The translations under genes were made by a program, and so were the position numbers. 64,000 nt of DNA from Chloroflexota bacterium. GTDB lineage: Bacteria > Chloroflexota > Anaerolineae > Anaerolineales > UBA4823. The notes under the pieces are model-generated. The model did no database searches. It worked only from the letters and a program-made list of their open reading frames with translations, and was not told the DNA's origin. The first letter of the stretch is position 1, and the number at the start of each line of letters is the position of its first letter. Shown piece after piece: positions 54,330 through 63,814 of this stretch. The stretch lies in contig JAJUJL010000001.1 of assembly GCA_029265355.1 (NCBI GenBank), positions 400,491 to 464,490 on the forward strand. The letters run 5' to 3'.

Positions 54330-54358
54330 ATTATAACCGCTTGGTTGTAAGTCTGCAA
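54330..54358 (-). promoter_or_regulatory. Promoter of tRNA-Val
   Basis: On the minus strand, TTGCAG (complement of 54353-54358), a 17-base spacer and TATAAT (complement of 54330-54335) lie 23 bases before the tRNA. Confidence 0.85.
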
Positions 54359-54531
54359 GGCAAATTTCTCAAGTTCAGACAACCGTTCGGCTCATGATGA
54401 TCAGGCGGTCATCGCCAGCGACAGCGAAGCGATCTCCGCGGTAATTGAGGAGACAGCCGCGCCCCTTCAGGACTCGTGATCAACTGTGAAAAAGACGTTG
54501 TCCACACAATTGTCCAAGGCTTATTACCACA

Positions 54532-54559
54532 TTGCATGGAATTGAAATTTCACTATAAT
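54532..54559 (+). promoter_or_regulatory. Promoter of the histidine kinase/response regulator operon
   Basis: TTGCAT (54532-54537), a 16-base spacer and TATAAT (54554-54559) predict a start near 54566, about 66 bases before the ATG. The rest of the 325-base gap from 54307 holds only the divergent tRNA promoter. Confidence 0.7.
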
Positions 54560-54631
54560 CAATATCAGAGGCTCATGTTTTTTTATCGTGAATATCCGGC
54601 AGCATTAGGCCTCTTTTGGTGGGATGAGTAA

Positions 54632-56506
54632 ATGAACACATTTTCAAGCTTGCGTTCGCGCTTGATCCTTTTCGTACTGCTGGCAGCCACACCAGCTCTG
54701 CTCCTGACGCTCTACAGCGGCCTGGAGCAACGTCGCCAGGCGGGCGAGGCCGCCAAGAGCGAAGCCCAGCGTTTGGTGCTCCTGGCGGCGAACAGCGAGG
54801 AGTTATTGATCGAGAACACGCGCGGTTTTATCATTGCCATGTCGCATCTCCTGGCGCCTACCGACAACGACCTCTCGCACTGCTCCGAGACCTTCTCGCA
54901 CATGCTCGACCTGCATTTTCCTTACTATGACTCGTTTTACGTCTCTGATCTGAAGGGAAATATCCTCTGCCACATGCTGAGCGGCGACCTGCCATTGGAC
55001 CTGGGAGGCTGCGAACACTTCCAGCAATTGGTCAAATCGCCCGATTTTGTGATCAGCAAATACCACCTGTGCCGCAATACGGGCGAACCCGTGATCTCAA
55101 TGGGTTACCCGGTGCGCGGCACTGACGAGCAGATTATCGGAGTGGTTAACATCAGCCTGGATCTGAACTGGCTGAACGACCTGGCCTCGCAGGCCCGCAT
55201 GCCCGAAGGCACCACCTTGACCCTGCTGGACCGCGACGGCGTCATCCTGGTGCATAACCCCGACACGGAGAAGTGGCGCGGCAAGTTAATGCCACCCGAA
55301 TCGATTGGCGCGATCATCCTGGAACAGAAGGAGGGCACCGCTGAAGGCTTAGGCACCGATGGCGTCATGCGCTTGCACGCCTTCATGCCGCTGCGCGGCA
55401 GCCAGGATTCGGTGTTCATCAGCATCGGCATCCCTACAGCAACCGCTTACGCCGAAGCCAACCGCGCCCTGGGTCGTAACCTGGCGCTGCTCATCGGCGT
55501 GACCATCCTCTCTTTGATCGCCGCCTGGGTATTGGGAGATGTGCTGATCATGCGCCAGACGCAATCCCTGGTGCGCACCACACAACGCCTGGCCAGCGGC
55601 GATCTCCAGGCGCGCACCGAAATCTCCTACGACGCCGGCGAGCTGGGTTTGTTGGCGCAATCTTTCGATCAGATGGCCGAGGCGCTCTCCCAGCGCGAAG
55701 CCGAGCGCGACCGGGCTGAGCAAGCCATGCGCTCTTATGCCGCTGAGTTGGAGCGCAGCAACCGCGATTTGCAGGATTTCGCCAATATCGCCTCTCACGA
55801 TTTGCAAGAACCGCTGCGCAAGATCCAAACCTTCAGTGAGATACTCGATCTGCGCTATGCCCACATACTCGACGAACGTGGCCGAGACTACCTGGAGCGT
55901 ATGCGCCGGGCGGCCTCGCGCATGCAGCAGCTTATCCTGGATCTGCTCACTTATTCGCGCATCGAGACCAAAGGCCAGCCGTTCCAGCGCGTGGATATTG
56001 GCGAAGTGATCAGGCAAGTCCTATCTGATCTTGACCTGCAGATCGAACAAAGCAAAGCCGAGATCGAGGTCGGCGAGCTTCCTGTCATCGAGGCCGACCC
56101 CAGCCAGATTCAACAGCTCTTCGCCAACCTGATCAGCAATGCGCTCAAATTCCAAAAACAAAATGGCAGGCCGGTGGTCAAAATCACCAGCAGCCTACCA
56201 GCGGTGCAAGACAGCCGCCGAGGTCACAAAAAAGCGGCGGAGCATGTCCAGATTTGCGTCACCGACAACGGTATTGGCTTCGACGAAAAATATCTCGACC
56301 GCATCTTTCAGCCCTTCCAACGCCTGCACGATCGCGATATCTATCCGGGCAGCGGTATGGGTTTGGCCATTTGCCGAAAGATTGCAGAGCGTCACCGGGG
56401 CACGATTACTGCCCACAGCAAACCCGGATCGGGGACAACCTTTGTGGTGGAACTGCCGGTAAAACAAGCCGCAGGAGAGAGAATCTATGAGCGCGAAATC
56501 GATTAA
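54632..56506 (+). CDS. Sensor histidine kinase with extracytoplasmic Cache-like domain
   Basis: The protein has 624 residues. Transmembrane helix 1 (about 9-28) and helix 2 (about 285-305) enclose a Cache-like sensor domain with ISMGYPVRGTDEQIIGVVNI and LTLLDRDGVILVHNPD. A HAMP domain follows, then a coiled coil. HisKA has the phosphoacceptor His389 in FANIASHDLQEPLRKIQTF. The ATPase domain has NLISNALKFQKQNG, VTDNGIGFDEKYLDRIFQPF and GSGMGLAICRKI. The SHDLQEPLR form is typical of phytochrome-like kinases that pair with Rcp1-type regulators, such as the overlapping gene downstream. The ligand is probably a small organic molecule. Confidence 0.92.
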   Translation: MNTFSSLRSRLILFVLLAATPALLLTLYSGLEQRRQAGEAAKSEAQRLVLLAANSEELLIENTRGFIIAMSHLLAPTDNDLSHCSETFSHMLDLHFPYYDSFYVSDLKGNILCHMLSGDLPLDLGGCEHFQQLVKSPDFVISKYHLCRNTGEPVISMGYPVRGTDEQIIGVVNISLDLNWLNDLASQARMPEGTTLTLLDRDGVILVHNPDTEKWRGKLMPPESIGAIILEQKEGTAEGLGTDGVMRLHAFMPLRGSQDSVFISIGIPTATAYAEANRALGRNLALLIGVTILSLIAAWVLGDVLIMRQTQSLVRTTQRLASGDLQARTEISYDAGELGLLAQSFDQMAEALSQREAERDRAEQAMRSYAAELERSNRDLQDFANIASHDLQEPLRKIQTFSEILDLRYAHILDERGRDYLERMRRAASRMQQLILDLLTYSRIETKGQPFQRVDIGEVIRQVLSDLDLQIEQSKAEIEVGELPVIEADPSQIQQLFANLISNALKFQKQNGRPVVKITSSLPAVQDSRRGHKKAAEHVQICVTDNGIGFDEKYLDRIFQPFQRLHDRDIYPGSGMGLAICRKIAERHRGTITAHSKPGSGTTFVVELPVKQAAGERIYEREID

Positions 56507-56951
56507 CATCTTGCTGGCTGAGGACGATGCCGATGATCGTTACCTGATCAACGAAGCCCTGGATGAAAGCGGCGTTAATTGCCAGCTCTATATCGTGGAA
56601 GATGGCGATGAACTGCTGGACTACCTGCAGCGGCGTGGGAAATACAGTGACGAGCAAGCCTGGCCTACCCCCTCGCTGATACTGCTCGACTTGAACATGC
56701 CCAGGTTGGATGGCCGTGAAGCCCTGGCGCAGATCAAGGCCAACCCAAATCTGCGCGGGATTCCCATTGTGGTGCTGACGACTTCTCAAGCCGAGGAGGA
56801 CGTGCTGCGCACTTATTCGCTGGGTGTCAGCGGCTTCATCACCAAGCCGGTGAGCTTCACTGGCTTGCGCGAGGTGATGGAAACAATTGGCAAGTACTGG
56901 CTGAAGACCGTTGAGCTCCCCCATTCTCGAGAGCGCGGCCCTGGTTCCTAA
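56487..56951 (+). CDS. Single-domain response regulator, Rcp1-like
   Basis: The protein has 154 residues: a receiver domain only. It has ILLAEDDADDRYLINEAL, the phosphoacceptor in LILLDLNMPRLDGREAL, VVLTTSQAEEDVL and FITKPVSF. The TTSQAEEDV form is typical of Rcp1-like regulators serving phytochrome-type kinases. It overlaps the kinase gene by 20 bases, so both are translated together. With no output domain it must act by protein contact or pass phosphate on. Confidence 0.92.
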   Translation: MSAKSINILLAEDDADDRYLINEALDESGVNCQLYIVEDGDELLDYLQRRGKYSDEQAWPTPSLILLDLNMPRLDGREALAQIKANPNLRGIPIVVLTTSQAEEDVLRTYSLGVSGFITKPVSFTGLREVMETIGKYWLKTVELPHSRERGPGS

Positions 56952-56981
56952 GGGTTTGCCCAACAGCCTGTGCGGGCCTTG

Positions 56982-59363
56982 TCACTGGCGCGCTCCGGTT
57001 CCTCCAGTGAACATATAACAGCACACCCCGCTCTGCACCGCCCGGTGCAGAGCTTTTTCTGCCCGATCCAACAATTCTTCAGGCCGGCTGCCATCCCATG
57101 GGTAAGCGCTGATGCCAATGTGAGCCGACAAAGAGATTGTTGTCCGGTTCACCTCGAATGGAGCTTCCAGCGCACCATGAACTTTCATCGAGACGTTCAA
57201 AGCATCGCGCGGCGTATTCAAGGACTCCAAAATAATTGCAAATTGGTTCTCGTCGAAGCGCGTCACGGTATCACTGTTTCGCAGGCTGCTCACAACGCGC
57301 TGAGCAACTCGCTGATAGATCTGATCACTATCCTCCGCTTTTTCCGTCTCAGCGCGCTGCCAATCGACCTCCAGAAGCATCACGGCCGCCTGCTGTTGGT
57401 AGCGCTTCGCACGCGCCAACATGTGGGCCAATCGATCCCAGAAGATCGTCCGTCCAGGTAGTTGGGTCACCGGGTCGTGCACATACACCACCTTGAGCGA
57501 GCCCGTCGAAGTGCGGCGGTACAACACTTCCTTCTCTAGTTGAGCAGGGACGAGCCCTCTCGCGGAGCGCGGTGTGTTGAAATAGCCGCGCACCAATGGG
57601 TGAATCCGATACACACCGGGCGATATTTGCTGAAGCAAAAAGTGATCGACCACCTTTGCCAGGTCTTGAATCGTCAGGCCTCCCGCTTTGTGCGCTGCCT
57701 CTGCGGGAAATTCATCTGGCAGGCTTTTTAACGTCTCAAACAGCAAACGGCTATCATCGCGCAGCAGCCCCCAGGTCGATTCCAGGACGGTATACATGCT
57801 GCGCTGGTGGGCTGGAATGTCTTCCAGGTTGGTTTCCAGCACATCCAGGCCGCGCTTGATCTCTTCCAAAAGCCTGTCGAGGGGGAAATCGCGCACCCTT
57901 GAGGCAGCCAGTTCCAAAGCCAGCGGCAACCCATCTACCTGGCGGCAAATTTCGATCACCTGCTCCAACCGAGCAGGATTGGGACTGAATCCAGACCATG
58001 CCTGCTGGGCGCGGTTCAAAAAAAGCTGCACGGCTGGGAATGCCTGTGCATCGGCCGCCTGGTTATCGCTCGGGTATGCCAGGCCATGCAACTCGAGTGT
58101 GCAGACGCTGCGCGCTTTTACCCGCTGGCGGGAGACCATCAACAGGCGTATTCCGGGAGTTAGCTGCGCCAGACGGTTCAGCATGGAAAAATCTCCCGTG
58201 AAATACTCAAAGCCATCCAATACCAGCAACATCTTTAGCGGTTGCAGCAAGCGGTAGAACTGGCTTTGCAGGTCTTGCCCTTCTTGCAAGGGGAGTCCAA
58301 CCACCTGCAGAATGGCGCGTTGGAGCTGCAATTCATTGTGCGGCTCGCGCAAAGAAACCAGCCAGACGCCATCTGTGAAGCGATCGATGTTTTCCCTCGC
58401 CGCTTGTTGGGCAAGGCGAGTCTTACCCACCCCCGGCATACCCACCAGCGCAATCTGCCGGCATCGGCTGTCTGTCAGGTAGGTCTCCAAGAGACGCAAT
58501 TCATCCTGGCGTCCAAAGAATGGAGTGAGCTGGAGAGGCAGGTTGGTCAGTTCCAGGTCGATAATCTGGTCGCTCAAATCCAGCAGGATACCCGCCTTGA
58601 TGCGTTCATACAGGGCTTGCGACTCGGCTGAGGGGCTGACGCCCAGCTCATCCTGCAACAAGCGCCGCAGAGTTTGGTACTGCTCGAGCGCTGCGCTGCG
58701 TTCGCCGCTGAGCGCCATCAGGCTCATCAACTGGCGGTGAGCGGCTTCTTCCAATGGCGCCAGGCTGACATAACGCCAGGCGTATTTATAGGCTTGTTCA
58801 ATATCGCCCTGCCGCTGAAAGTAATTGCTCATGCTGCGCAACGCTTGCAGGAGGTAGCGAAAATATTGTTCCCGCTGAAAGATCACCCATTCCTGAAAAC
58901 TTTGCGAGTCCTCCAGGGCAATATCTTCCATAAAATCGCCGCGGTACAGGTCGATCGCCGCCTGCCAACGCCCGGCGCACGCCGGGCAAGTTTCGGCAAT
59001 CCTGTGAACGTGGGTTTGGGTAAATTCCACGTGCGCCAGGAAATGGCGTGTGTCCAGTTCGAAAGCCTCCTGGGGATCGAAACGCACCCAATCATCCTGC
59101 CCCTCGAAGGAAAGCCAACTCAGGTCACCCAGGGCGCGGCGCACGCCGTAAAGCGCCTGGCGCAAGTTTGTGCGCGCGTAACCTTCCGGGCGCTCTGGCC
59201 AAAACAGTTCCCCCAGCGCATCCCGGCGATGGCTGCGGCGTGACTCGATGGCCAGGTAAGCCAGCAATGCGCGCTCTTTGCGCGTGCGAAAGCTGGCATT
59301 GATCAATTTTCCATCCAGCCATACCTGTAGCGGCCCTAACAGCGATATCGATAAACGACTCAT
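56982..59363 (-). CDS. BTAD/AfsR-type regulator with STAND-like ATPase and degenerate GGDEF domain
   Basis: The protein has 793 residues. A winged helix (about 1-95, FRTRKERALLAYLAIESRR) and a BTAD helical domain (about 96-255) open it. A STAND-like ATPase follows, with P-loop VGMPGVGKTRLAQQ near residue 308, MLLVLDGFEYF as Walker B, and LPLALELAASRVRDFPL. Where such regulators usually carry TPR repeats, this one has a GGDEF-type cyclase fold (about 640-785, DPVTQLPGRTIFWDRL, VTRFDENQFAIIL). The signature GGDEF is replaced by FDENQF, so cyclase activity is unlikely. It faces the two-component pair convergently and may sense a nucleotide. Confidence 0.85.
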   Translation of the reverse strand: MSRLSISLLGPLQVWLDGKLINASFRTRKERALLAYLAIESRRSHRRDALGELFWPERPEGYARTNLRQALYGVRRALGDLSWLSFEGQDDWVRFDPQEAFELDTRHFLAHVEFTQTHVHRIAETCPACAGRWQAAIDLYRGDFMEDIALEDSQSFQEWVIFQREQYFRYLLQALRSMSNYFQRQGDIEQAYKYAWRYVSLAPLEEAAHRQLMSLMALSGERSAALEQYQTLRRLLQDELGVSPSAESQALYERIKAGILLDLSDQIIDLELTNLPLQLTPFFGRQDELRLLETYLTDSRCRQIALVGMPGVGKTRLAQQAARENIDRFTDGVWLVSLREPHNELQLQRAILQVVGLPLQEGQDLQSQFYRLLQPLKMLLVLDGFEYFTGDFSMLNRLAQLTPGIRLLMVSRQRVKARSVCTLELHGLAYPSDNQAADAQAFPAVQLFLNRAQQAWSGFSPNPARLEQVIEICRQVDGLPLALELAASRVRDFPLDRLLEEIKRGLDVLETNLEDIPAHQRSMYTVLESTWGLLRDDSRLLFETLKSLPDEFPAEAAHKAGGLTIQDLAKVVDHFLLQQISPGVYRIHPLVRGYFNTPRSARGLVPAQLEKEVLYRRTSTGSLKVVYVHDPVTQLPGRTIFWDRLAHMLARAKRYQQQAAVMLLEVDWQRAETEKAEDSDQIYQRVAQRVVSSLRNSDTVTRFDENQFAIILESLNTPRDALNVSMKVHGALEAPFEVNRTTISLSAHIGISAYPWDGSRPEELLDRAEKALHRAVQSGVCCYMFTGGTGARQ

Positions 59364-59498
59364 CTCCCCACCTGCCCAAAAGGGCGTATCAGAACAGATG
59401 CGTGTTAATCGTGCAACTTATCACAACTAACGCTATTATAACGTCCTCATCACAGGTTTGTAACAGGATATTGTAATAATAACTACAAATCGCCATTC

Positions 59499-59738
59499 AT
59501 GCAACACTTTCTGATCCTTATGAAGGCCCAAGAACGCTACTACCGCTCGTTTTTAGTAAGACTATGGAAAGAATATGCAAAGGCTGAATGGCGCGCATCC
59601 ATACAAGATATTGCTAGTGGCGAATGCCGGTATTTTCCAAATCTGAACGAGTTGTTCATGTACCTGGAGCAGATACCCGAAACAACCACTCCCGACCGGC
59701 CATTCGCAACCACTGGCCCACCCGAATTGGATGCTTAA
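59499..59738 (+). CDS. Small conserved-looking protein of unknown function
   Basis: The protein has 79 residues, or 72 if it starts at the ATG at 59520. The core YYRSFLVRLWKEYAKAEWRA followed by SIQDIASGECRYFPNLNELF resembles a small protein family seen often in Chloroflexota, in which FLVRLW, W(R)ASLED and F..L..LF are the conserved parts. It is soluble, with no signal peptide and no clear ribosome-binding site. It lies just upstream of the large secreted protein and divergent from the BTAD regulator, which might control it. The function is unknown. Confidence 0.55.
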   Translation: MQHFLILMKAQERYYRSFLVRLWKEYAKAEWRASIQDIASGECRYFPNLNELFMYLEQIPETTTPDRPFATTGPPELDA

Positions 59739-59927
59739 CCCGGACACAGTCCAATCGTGAAATTGTTTGTTCATTCGATCCACTCCCCCCAACAACGCAC
59801 TACGCAACTGCATCATCTCGGTCACATACTTCTCAGGGGCAAAAGTAACAGAGGAGGTCATTGTCAATCGAGAGACTAGCCACCCGTACACCTTCGATCA
59901 ACCCATTTGCGATTGAGGAGAAAAACC

Positions 59928-62900
59928 ATGAAAATCAAACGCACTATCTTTATCCTGCTGGCCGTGGTGATGATGGCCAGTTTGATCGTTGGGGCTGTGC
60001 TGGCGGAGGATGGCCTCATCTTCCGGCGCAACATCTCCAAGACCCCGGAAGGCGAGACCGAGAAAGCTGCCATCTACATGATGGACTTTTACGTTCCAGC
60101 TCAAGCCTCCACCGGGCTGGTTGGACCCGTTGATAATTACCTGCTGGCCGATGGCGTCACCGCTGGCTACGAGCCGCGCGAATTTGCCAAGCCGCTCTTC
60201 TCGGTATGGATTGACGACATTGCCCACGAAATAGAGATACCGGAGGGTGTCTCCATAATCCAGGGCGGCATCACCTTCGGTCACTTCGACGCCTTCGTCG
60301 GTTACTCTCTCGATGATGGAACGACCTGGCGCAACGAGAACCTGTCGCGCTCGGCTGACCTGTCTTCCTTCACCTTGAAGAACGGGCAGCCTTACCCCGG
60401 CGATGTGCACGCTGTCGTCCACCAGGTGGCAGAAGACAAGATCCTGGTGGTGTGGGCCTCCAAGTACTGCGATAGCGGCTCCCCGCTCTATGCGCTGGAT
60501 CCTGCCCTCCCCGAGGTTGCCCCTTACCTGGAAGACCTGGAAACCAACTGGGGCAAGAACGCCCTCTACCTGTACGACTTCTTCGGCGTGAGCGGCAACC
60601 AGGGATCCGTGAATTACACCGAACAAGGCTTCCCCGAGATCGGTGAAATCCCCTACTCCTGCGTTTGGACGGCGCGCGGCAAGCTGCTGCCCGGCGACGA
60701 CCCCAAGACCACCGATGTGGCCGAAGCCACCCACGTGGTGTGGACCAAGCCTGAGCGGCTGACCTCCGGCGTGCGCGATGCCAACTTGCCAGCCGTGGAC
60801 TGCGCCAAGAACGCGGGCTGCGCCCTGACCTGGCAGGAAGATCCCGAGGGCCTGCGTCCAGGGCAAGGGCTTGGCCCTGGCGAAGGTTGGTCTGGCGCCA
60901 TCGCCAACGCCAAGACGGACATCTGGTATTCCTACATCACCTTTGCCGACTTCGACTACGTGGTGAACGATGACGGCGATGGCCTGCCCGAACCGGTCGA
61001 AGCCATGCTGATCGAGGAATACGAGGCGCTCAAGGGCACCGAGATGGATCTGCCCAAGCCCTATGTGCCTATGGCCATGCCTGTGCGCATCACGGACAAC
61101 GATATGTGCAAGGGCTCTGCGGGCACCAACGGCGCGCCGGAAGACCCCTTCTGCTGGGTTGACTTCGACAGCATCGACGACCTGGATCACACCAACATCG
61201 TTTCCTTCTTCGACGGCCTGACCGGCCCAGAAGAAGGCGCTGATTTCTGCGCCAGCACCGCCGAATGGACCAACCCCGGCGGCACGACGCTGAACATCTG
61301 CGTCACCGAGGACAAACGCTGGATGATCGGGCGCGTTGGCGCCACCCGCGTGCGCATGGTGCTCAAATCCTACACCCCGCCCGGCGCCCTGGACCACGAT
61401 GGCGACGGCATTCCAGACGCCAGCGCCTGGCTGTCGTTTGGCGCCGAGGAAACGAAAGCGCTTGGCATTACAGAGATTGTCGATGGGACCACCTACGATC
61501 CGGTGGACATCGGCAAGGATATGTTCTACTATTCCTTCGACTACGCCAAGCCGTACAACCTGCATGTCAACACCACCCTGGACGAAGTCGATAGCTCGCC
61601 CTATGTTGTGCAGCAGGGCGGCATGATCAACCAGCCCGCCAAGTGCAGCGACTGGTTCCCCACCTACGAAGAGGTCAACCCGGCGATCACTTGCGACGGG
61701 CATGGCACTTTCTTCGATCCCCTGCTGGACCCGATCACCGGCTACGAGTACTACCTGACCGAGATCTCGCGCCGCTTCGCCATGACGCTCAACAACCCGG
61801 CCAATATTATCAATACCGAGATCAATCAAAGCGGCCTGGCAGGGATGCTGATCTACAAGCAGGGCGTGATCTGGCAGGGCGGACCGGCGGACATCATGCT
61901 GCGCCGCCTGGTCATTCCAGATGACTTCGACCCGGCGGTGGACAACCCGTACGCATTCGAGAACATGGACTGTGACGAATGGCTGTACACCGACGGCTCC
62001 AACCCCAACTACCTGAAGGGGCTGTGCATGTCGCCCGCTATCAACATCTCGGGCACATCCATCAAGGAGTGCACCACCGGCAGCGGCAACGACGAGTGCG
62101 CCGCGACCTTCCCGGTCTCGGAAGACGGCAGCATCAACGTGGATATTCCCAACTTCCCCAAGGTGCTGGAGTGGCGCAACTGCGATGCTGCGGGAACAAT
62201 CGAGGGTTGTGAAAACGACGATGATGATACCGGCGACCTGGATGACCAGTCCTGGGAGAATCCTTTCGACGTCGCCAAGGGTCACCGCGGCTTCGTGTAC
62301 GGCGACATGGTGATGATGATGTACGCCTGGTCGCCAAACTGGCAAGCCAACGCCGTCGGCAACGACCACTACAACCTGTACCAGCGACGCTCCTTCGACG
62401 GCGGCCTGACCTGGACCACCACACCAGCCGATTGGTGTGGTCCAACCGATGGCCTGTGCGGCGCTGGGCTGGACGCCCTGGAATACTATTACGGCGAAAC
62501 CATCGGAGATTACGTTCCCTATCTCTGGCACTATGAAGCTGGCGCTTTCGAACAGGCCCGCAACCTGTCGCTGCTGCATGGCAACCAGGTCACGATCTTG
62601 GATCCTCGCTACAGCCCAGGCGGCGGCCTCAAGCAGTACACCACCATCCGCACCGACTGGCTGAAAGACAATGGCTTCTCCTTCGAAGGCCTGCCCTACC
62701 CGGATGACGCCGCCATCGACCCATCGAAGTACTACATGGTGTACGAGACCGGCGACAACACCACCGTGGCGGTTGGCGAGGCCGTGCCGCTCGACCTGTA
62801 CTACAGCCGGGCGACCGTTTACGGCGATAACTTCGAGTGGTATGACTATCCACAAGACGAGGCCGACTGCAACCCCGACCCGGAGACAGGCGAGATTGAC

Positions 62901-63497
62901 TGGACCACCTGCATCGAGCCGCGCTGGCCCTGGCTGGAGAATGCGGAAGAGGATCTGTCTGGCGAGGCCAGCGTGGTGCTCAATCCCGGCGGCACCTTCG
63001 CCTACAGTGTGTGGAACCAATGGCGAGAAGAGATCCTGCCCGATGGAACCGAGCTCATCTACGACAGTGACATCTGGTTCCGCCGCCTGCTCTGGTTGCC
63101 GGATGACAGCACCATCGAGCTTGCCCCCACAGCCGAGATCCTGTACGTGAGCGCCAATGCGGTGGATATCTCTGCCGATGATTACCTGGTCATGGTTGGC
63201 ACCGGCCGCGATCTGGATCGCATGAACGGCGACCCTGCCGACGTCAACCCGATGTGGACCGATGATCGCGGCACGATCTACTGCACCATCACCGGCTACG
63301 ACGAGCTGGGCAGCCCGATCTACGCCTGCGAGAAGCAGATCGTGCTCAAGGCGGCCGAGATGACCCCCGGCGTCTACAAGTTCCACTTCAAAGTCCAGGA
63401 CGGGGAGGGCAGGTGGTCGGAGGAGGCCACGGTGGAAGTCCTGGTAGCGGAGGTGCTCCACCGCGTGCACCTGCCGTCCGTGTTGATGAACAAGTAA
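59928..63497 (+). CDS. Large secreted protein with two Asp-box (BNR) motifs
   Basis: The protein has 1189 residues. The signal peptide (MKIKRTIFILLAVVMMAS..., cut after about residue 26) has GAGGAG upstream of the ATG at 59928. Two Asp-boxes are seen, SLDDGTTW and SFDGGLTW, the S-x-D-x-G-x-T-W motif of sialidase-like beta-propellers. About 20 cysteines are spread through the chain, suggesting disulfides. The C-terminus has a beta-rich segment and ends VLHRVHLPSVLMNK. Base composition is high in GC with strict third-position bias, as in a highly expressed gene. It may belong to the large choice-of-anchor exported proteins, but no catalytic residues could be assigned. Confidence 0.78.
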   Translation: MKIKRTIFILLAVVMMASLIVGAVLAEDGLIFRRNISKTPEGETEKAAIYMMDFYVPAQASTGLVGPVDNYLLADGVTAGYEPREFAKPLFSVWIDDIAHEIEIPEGVSIIQGGITFGHFDAFVGYSLDDGTTWRNENLSRSADLSSFTLKNGQPYPGDVHAVVHQVAEDKILVVWASKYCDSGSPLYALDPALPEVAPYLEDLETNWGKNALYLYDFFGVSGNQGSVNYTEQGFPEIGEIPYSCVWTARGKLLPGDDPKTTDVAEATHVVWTKPERLTSGVRDANLPAVDCAKNAGCALTWQEDPEGLRPGQGLGPGEGWSGAIANAKTDIWYSYITFADFDYVVNDDGDGLPEPVEAMLIEEYEALKGTEMDLPKPYVPMAMPVRITDNDMCKGSAGTNGAPEDPFCWVDFDSIDDLDHTNIVSFFDGLTGPEEGADFCASTAEWTNPGGTTLNICVTEDKRWMIGRVGATRVRMVLKSYTPPGALDHDGDGIPDASAWLSFGAEETKALGITEIVDGTTYDPVDIGKDMFYYSFDYAKPYNLHVNTTLDEVDSSPYVVQQGGMINQPAKCSDWFPTYEEVNPAITCDGHGTFFDPLLDPITGYEYYLTEISRRFAMTLNNPANIINTEINQSGLAGMLIYKQGVIWQGGPADIMLRRLVIPDDFDPAVDNPYAFENMDCDEWLYTDGSNPNYLKGLCMSPAINISGTSIKECTTGSGNDECAATFPVSEDGSINVDIPNFPKVLEWRNCDAAGTIEGCENDDDDTGDLDDQSWENPFDVAKGHRGFVYGDMVMMMYAWSPNWQANAVGNDHYNLYQRRSFDGGLTWTTTPADWCGPTDGLCGAGLDALEYYYGETIGDYVPYLWHYEAGAFEQARNLSLLHGNQVTILDPRYSPGGGLKQYTTIRTDWLKDNGFSFEGLPYPDDAAIDPSKYYMVYETGDNTTVAVGEAVPLDLYYSRATVYGDNFEWYDYPQDEADCNPDPETGEIDWTTCIEPRWPWLENAEEDLSGEASVVLNPGGTFAYSVWNQWREEILPDGTELIYDSDIWFRRLLWLPDDSTIELAPTAEILYVSANAVDISADDYLVMVGTGRDLDRMNGDPADVNPMWTDDRGTIYCTITGYDELGSPIYACEKQIVLKAAEMTPGVYKFHFKVQDGEGRWSEEATVEVLVAEVLHRVHLPSVLMNK

Positions 63498-63814
63498 CCT
63501 GTTTCTACCAAAGGGGAGCAGGCTGAGCGTCGCCCCAGGCCGCCCTGGCCTGCTCCCACCTCCGGCGATTAGCCTGTTGACCTGTGGTGCGCCTATGCCG
63601 CTCACCCAAACCCTTTGCCTTGATCCGCTGGTCTGCCTGGCGCACGCTGCCCGGCAGACCAGCCGCGCCGCTGCTAACCGGCGTTATCGCAGCCCGTTCG
63701 ATCTGAAAGCCTGGCTCGAGTGGAATGACCGGGCAAACGGGCGAAAGCTCATACCACCTGTTGGTGATCGACCGACGCCGGGTGCGTATTGACCTGAGAG
63801 AGGAGCCATTTGCG
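63498..63814 (+). other. Gap before the cytochrome b gene
   Basis: It begins with a perfect 10-base stem (GGGAGCAGGC 63514-63523, GCCTGCTCCC 63548-63557) that may end the secreted-protein transcript but has no T-run. An open frame at 63577-63792 (71 codons) has no ribosome-binding site and no recognised relative. GAGAGAGGAG at 63795-63804 serves the cytochrome gene. Confidence 0.45.

Noticed and set aside
59898..63605. A 1235-codon open frame on the minus strand opposite the secreted Asp-box protein
   Set aside because: It mirrors the GC-biased third positions of the real gene. Its translation is rich in Val, Gly, His and Gln with no domain or signal peptide, while the plus strand has a ribosome-binding site, a signal peptide and Asp-boxes.
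63577..63792. A 71-codon plus-strand frame before the cytochrome b gene
   Set aside because: It has no ribosome-binding site, no recognised motif and an arginine/alanine-rich composition typical of chance frames in GC-rich DNA.
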